Of a stretch of 64,000 nt of DNA, positions 59,114 to 64,000 are shown piece after piece. The stretch is from Eucommia ulmoides (taxonomy: Eukaryota; Streptophyta; Magnoliopsida; Garryales; Eucommiaceae), in contig CM028330.1 of assembly GCA_016647705.1 (NCBI GenBank), forward strand, positions 52,440,897 to 52,504,896, in the 5' to 3' direction. A program made the translations under genes and the position numbers. The notes beneath the pieces were generated by a model, which was given only the letters and a program-made list of their open reading frames with translations, searched no databases and was not told where the DNA came from. How positions within the stretch are numbered: position 1 is the stretch's first letter; every line of letters starts with the position of its first letter.

Positions 59114-61229
59114 TGTGACGCCCCGTCCCGGTTTCCCAGGGACGAGACTAAGGTTTCTCCTATAGAGAAAATCCTAAGCCTAAAAACAACTATCCGACTA
59201 GTCAACTTCTTTGACACTACAAAATTTGGTAAGTTTTTATAAAATCATAGCGATAATTTTAATTGCCGATTTTATGACGGAAAATGCATTTCATATAATA
59301 ATCACCATTTAAATATTACCAATTAATCCAACGTTGCATTTCGAGTTAATCCGCGGATTTGTTCAAAACATGGCGACCCAATTTGTTCTATAATAATTAA
59401 CTTTCACTTTCGCAAAACAGCGCCAAATCTTCCAATTTAATAATTTATTATTTAAAAACCCGATATTTAATAAATTTCAATATTTATAGATTTCGAATAA
59501 CCGACACCAATTTTTATTATCTATAAAATTCAATATATTTTTGACTATGCCGACGACGGTTAATTAATAGTTCAAATTAGAAGAATATTTCCCATTTAAA
59601 ATCTAGTAGGAACTAGTACTTTCTAATTCATAATTTAAATATCCGATTGCCAGTTATAATTGAAGTCCCAATTTTCTAAAATAAAAATCAAACCAATTAT
59701 ATTAACAATATATATTAATATATTCAAATTGGAAATAAACATTTTACAATCACTACAGTATTTATATAATACCGTTTCTTCCAATTATAACAATAAATAA
59801 TTTCATTACAAATTATTTACAACACGAAATTCAAATAGAATATTTATCTCTTCTCTCGCATTTCTCCCAGCCGATCCTGCAATCCAAACACTGTGGGGTT
59901 GTGAGCCAACGCTCCGTAGAACTCCAACCCCTCTAATACGTGCATTTAATTTATAAAACACAAACCACGTAAGAATGCTCATCACATAAATTCCGCATGG
60001 TCCCAATTTAACACAAAAACCACGTAAACATGCTCGTCACGTAAATTTCGCATCGTCCCACATATTTCAGATAATTTCAACAGGTAAAATTCCACAAAAT
60101 ACGATAATTAAATGCATATATGAAAAGAGTCAAGAATTCTACCTTTCCTGGATTTTCCACCAGTCCGCGAGATGAGTTTTAAGTTTTATTGGGGTAGTTC
60201 GTGTAATTTCTCTTTCTTTTTTTTTCCTTTTCTTCTTTCTTCTTCCTTTTCTGCTTCTGTTTGCGCCGCTGGTTCAACCGACGTCTCACTCTCTCTCTTC
60301 CCAACTCCGGCGAACTCCCTTGCCACCATCTGGACGTCCAAACACACACACCCGCAGCTACCCACACCATCGACGATGCCAAACTCACGCCGCCACCACC
60401 GAACCGACCGAACCACAACCTTCAGTCACCGCTCCGAATACACATACACCACACGAAACACTAACCACCGGACAACTAATCGACACACCCACACACTCAA
60501 CAGACACAAAACACACACACCCACTACTCTCTCTCTCTCTGACTTACCGCCGACAAACTCCGATCACCACCTCCCCTTCAACCACAACGGTGGACAAATA
60601 CGTACACCTATACTCCGATCACCTGCGCACAACGAAACACACACACAAACGACACACGCACACACTCCGAACCAGACACACTCACTCGATCACCGTCGCC
60701 ACCGGACGAACGACGATCCCACACCCACCGGAGCTAACCGCCCTCTCTCTCTCTCTCTCTAAATTTAACGACGCCACACGCCCCGTCGACGACTACAACG
60801 GTCACCGACCCTCACCGGCGAACTCACCTCCGATTCTCTCTCTTCTTTCCTCTCTCTCGTCGGGTTTCCTTCCTCTTTCCCAAGGTGTATGGATATATAT
60901 ATGAATATGTGTATGTATACATATGTATATATGTGTATATGTGTGCGTGATCCAACGGCTGATCAAATGGCCATGCCATTTTTCATTTCACCAACTCTCA
61001 TCTCTCTCTCTAAATATAAAATATATAATATATATTTTTTGCACTTACCTCCCCTCCAATTAGGTTAGGATAGTAATTAAACCCAATTCTAATTTTAAAT
61101 GTCGTAAAAATTACAATTCGACCCCTAATATTTTGAATCACACAATTAATAGCGCAATTCATCCCGATATTTTTGAAATATTATAAAATGCGACTAAAAT
61201 TGTTCGTATATAAAAATCGGGGTCTTACA
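59114..61229 (-). repeat. 5' LTR of the gypsy-type LARD
   Basis: 2116 bp, near-identical by eye to 53729-55926 apart from small indels, so this is a fairly young insertion. Confidence 0.85.
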
Positions 61230-61936
61230 ATAGTAGTTCTAAAAGAGTCTTTCGAAGATACCGGAGAGAAAGTCTCTTTATAATCTATGCCTTCCTTTTG
61301 AGTAAAGCCTTTGGCGACTAGTAGAACTTTATATCTCTTGATGTTACCCTTCAAATCCCTCTTGGTTTTAAATATCCATTTACAACCAATGGGCTTCGCA
61401 CCTTCAGGTAACTCGACGAGATCCCATACGCCATTGTCTTTCATAGACTTCAACTCATTCTTCATGGCATTAATCCATTTTTTAGAGTTAGAACTACGCA
61501 TGACTTGACCAAAGTTGATTGGGTCATCTTCTGTTAGACCAACACCATCCTCATGTTCTTGGAGAAAGATGATATATTCATCTGAAATCGCATTTTTCCT
61601 CTCTCTAGTAGATCTCCTTAATGATACTTCTTGAGATTGCTGAGTTTGTTCCATAGGTTGTGTTTGAGGAAGAATCTCATTATTATCTTGGTCTGGAAGA
61701 ATGTCAGGAAAAAGGAGCCTGAACTTGAACATTGTTATCCAGAGTCGAAAAAGTGTCTTTAACAACAATAGGTATAGAGACTTGATCATTGTCAATAATA
61801 TGGTCCCCTTCGAAGAAAACTGTGTCGTAAACAACAATAGGTATAGAGACCTACTCACCTTTAATAACAGATTCTTCTTCAAAAACAACATTTGTTCTCC
61901 TTCTCCCTCAAATTCAACACCCTCAAGGAAGCTCAC
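61230..61936 (-). pseudogene. Copia RT N-terminal part, interrupted by the LARD insertion
   Basis: Contains RRSTRERKNA, the linker before RT, then WINAMKNELKSMKDNGVWDL and GCKWIFKTKRD, with KETFSPVSSKDSFRTTI at the insertion point. Reading continues at 53728 on the far side of the nested element. Confidence 0.85.
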
Positions 61937-62086
61937 ATTTCTCGTTTCAAAGAAGGATCTTGATGTGGGATCATAAAACTTAAATCCTCTTTATCGTTCA
62001 GTGTACCCAACAAAGCAACAACTAACTATTCTTGAGTCTAGTTTTCATTTATTTAGCCTGTAGGGCCTTGCCTCAACTGGACAACC

Positions 62087-62581
62087 CTAAACATGTAAAT
62101 GCCTTATGCTAGGTTTTACGCCTAACCACAGTTCATAAGGGGTTTTAGCCACCGCTTTACTTGGTACCCTGTTCAGGATATATGTTGCAGTCTCAAGTGC
62201 TTCTCCCCATAGTGATTCTGGTAAAGAATAATGAATTATCATACTTCTTACCATGTCCTTAAGCATTCTATTTCGTCTCTCAGCAACACGGTTCATGCCA
62301 AGTTTGCCCGACATGGTGTATTGTGTGACAATTTCGCATTTCTTTAGGAATCTAGCAAAGTGTCTTGGACGTTGTTTTCTTGATCCATTAAATCTCCTGT
62401 AGTATTCACTACCATGGTCTGATTTGACAGCCTTAATTTTTTTTTCAAGTTGAAGTTCAACTTTAGCTTTGAAAGACTTAAGTACATCCAAGGGTTGCTC
62501 ATGAATTAAATATAGGTACCCATAATAAGAGTAGTCGTCTATGAATGTAATGAAATATTTTTGTCCATTCCAAGATGCCAT
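62087..62581 (-). pseudogene. Copia integrase core
   Basis: Open over 164 residues: [16 protein letters not shown] (first catalytic Asp), KSDHGSEYY (second Asp) and, after VTQYTMSGK, the [16 protein letters not shown] helix with the catalytic Glu, then [15 protein letters not shown]. The zinc-binding N-terminus, expected near 62600-62760, is not readable in one frame. Confidence 0.85.
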
Positions 62582-63119
62582 AGGGAATGGTCCACAATAC
62601 GCATTAGTTCTAAGACACCGAAACTCCTATTGGCACCCAATTACCTTATGTTTGTCTGTTTTTTCTTTACTCATTCAATACAAACTTTGAAATTTTTTAA
62701 ATCAAGGGGATCAAGAATTCTATCAGAAACAAGCATCTTTATTCTCTGTTTGTCCTAGACGCATGTGCCAAAGTATGACAAAATTCTCATTAGCTAATTT
62801 GCGTTTTATACTACAATTAGTTATCTGCAAGGTTTCATTGTGTGAAGTAATAGTATCCAACAATTATAGATTATCAATTAAAGAATCAATTGCAATAATA
62901 TTTGAATCTCGAAAAAGATTGAGGTTATCATTTCTAAATGAACAAAAAAAAAATCAAATTTATCCAAAGTATAAATAGAAACCAAATACTGTCTAAATGA
63001 CGGTATTACATATGTCTCTTTTAAATCCAAAAAGTAACCAGTCTTTAATGATAATCTAAAAGTCTCTGGTGCCTCAATAACAACTATTTTGCCATTGCCC
63101 ACATATATGCATATTTCAG
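62582..63119 (-). pseudogene. Copia region between protease and integrase core, decayed
   Basis: A readable stretch (FRQYLVSIYTLDKFDF, 62878-63102) resembles the segment after the protease in copia polyproteins; stops and shifts on both sides. Confidence 0.6.
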
Positions 63120-63873
63120 CATCAATTGATTTTCAGATCCACAGGTAACTCTGCATAGACACACTTATGTGAGTAGTAGCACCAGAATCTACCCACTAAG
63201 TATCCATAGGTACAGAAGCAAAATTAACTTTAGAATAAACCAAAGATAGAAGAATACCCTTATTTGCACGCTATACGGCGTACTTGGAACACTCTATTTT
63301 TATATGTCCAGTTTTCTTGCAGACGAAACAGGTAAAATCCTGATCTTGATTCTTTTGCAATTTGGACTGTTGTGTTCCAACTGTAACTTCCTGACCTTTA
63401 TCTCTTTGTCATTTTTTACCCTTAAAGGTAGTGACTAAGTGAGCACTTTCTGCCATTTTATCGCTTAATTCTTTTCTTCTTCTCGCACACAATTAGATAT
63501 GAGCTCATTAAGAGTCCATTTATCATTTCGAGTATTATAACTCACCGTAAACTGATTGTATTGTGCAGGAAGAGAAATGAGTATTAAATGTACGAGCTAG
63601 TCCTTGGACAACTCTAACTTTAGTGCCTTTAGTTCCGAAGCGACATTGGACATTTCTATAATGTACTCCCTTACGTTCTATTTTCCTTTTATACTTTATA
63701 AAGACAAGATTAGCTAAAAGTGTACTTGTCTCTGGCTTTTCGTTCTTTACAAAATATTTTTCTATTTCTTTAGGGAATGTCTCAGCAGTTACCTCATTGG
63801 ATATATCGCCCCTGAATATTTTCAGAACGCTGCGTAGGATTATCGTAAGATTTATGCGATAGAACGGTCCCAC
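63120..63873 (-). pseudogene. Copia gag C-terminus, zinc knuckle and protease, decayed
   Basis: Gag remnants at 63535-63873 (NVQCRFGTKG...). A zinc knuckle CFVCKKTGHIKIEC (near 63280-63325) and, in the same frame, the protease motif WVDSGATTHIS (near 63165-63195), separated by two TAG stops. The segment after 63873 is too short to name. Confidence 0.75.
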
Positions 63874-64000
63874 CTCTCATATTCTCTTTTAGTCTCAGAG
63901 GAACTTTCTTCAGTGAGATGTGGAGGTTATTCATTCCATAGTGCAAGGTAAAAATCCACGCAAGTCAAGAACAATTGAAATGTTCTCTCTCTAATCCTTA

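Larger units (their letters stand above)
53729..61229 (-). mobile_element. Gypsy-type non-coding LTR element (LARD)
   Basis: 7501 bp with two long, very similar LTRs (53729-55926 and 59114-61229) and an exact duplication ATAGT (53724-53728 and 61230-61234). The primer site next to the right LTR and purine tract next to the left LTR set the orientation as minus. The 3.2-kb interior has no gag or pol motif and carries two arrays of a 33-bp minisatellite. LTR ends (TGTAAGACC...GGGGCGTCACA) are of a gypsy style; this class call is by resemblance only. Confidence 0.85.
51878..64000 (-). mobile_element. Decayed Ty1/copia element, split by a nested gypsy-type LARD, cut by the window end
   Basis: Read from the right: gag, zinc knuckle and protease, integrase, RT, RNase H, purine tract, 3' LTR. 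Order protease-integrase-RT-RNase H is the copia order. The 5' LTR lies beyond 64000. Many stops and shifts make it inactive. The part 53729-61229 is a later insertion. Confidence 0.8.

Overview
This is plant nuclear DNA, most likely from a eudicot with a repeat-rich genome. The window holds two split host genes with plant-type introns (an SPX protein and a BSD2-type chaperone), one nuclear tRNA-Arg(CCT) gene, and a large excess of plant transposable elements. I cannot name the species. Host genes occupy only a few kilobases, and most of the rest can be assigned to named, often nested, mobile elements.

Layout, left to right. 1-5.3 kb is AT-rich spacer with a 607-bp non-autonomous Mutator-like element (MULE, 656-1262). 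5327-27831 is a non-coding copia-type LTR element (LARD-like, target duplication ATTTT) split by a Ty3/gypsy element of the Tat/Ogre lineage (8370-23486, minus strand, target duplication GACCC). The Tat element carries gag-pro, an intron, RT, RNase H, a second archaeal-type RNase H and integrase, and its 5' LTR is rearranged. 29430-30252 is a Harbinger-like MITE. It abuts a MULE-like MITE (30263-33236) that contains a solo Tat-type LTR (30762-32927). The SPX gene (33545-36034, plus strand, 3 exons) starts 300 bp after that insertion and has two P1BS-like sites upstream.

tRNA-Arg(CCT) lies at 38016-38088. 38302-49361 is an 11-kb MULE with a precise 9-bp duplication (AATAAAATA). It carries a decayed nine-exon ULP1-like protease gene, a small open coiled-coil gene and a MuDR-type transposase with two internal stops. 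It sits 42 bp downstream of the stop codon of the BSD2-type gene (49404-51538, minus strand, 5 exons). From about 51.9 kb to the end is a decayed copia element on the minus strand. Its RT is split by a 7.5-kb non-coding gypsy-type LARD (53729-61229, target duplication ATAGT) carrying 33-bp minisatellites.

How the parts relate: the SPX gene is a predicted phosphate-status regulator and the BSD2-type gene a predicted chloroplast Rubisco-assembly chaperone; they are not functionally linked here. Both have an LTR in sense orientation a few hundred to about 2300 bases upstream, so transposons could influence them. The most unusual material is the ULP1-bearing MULE family: an unrecognised third gene, one TATA box per gene, many copies of a near-palindromic TTACATGTAA motif, and a short sibling element in the same window. 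All calls come from reading the sequence; no database search was run.
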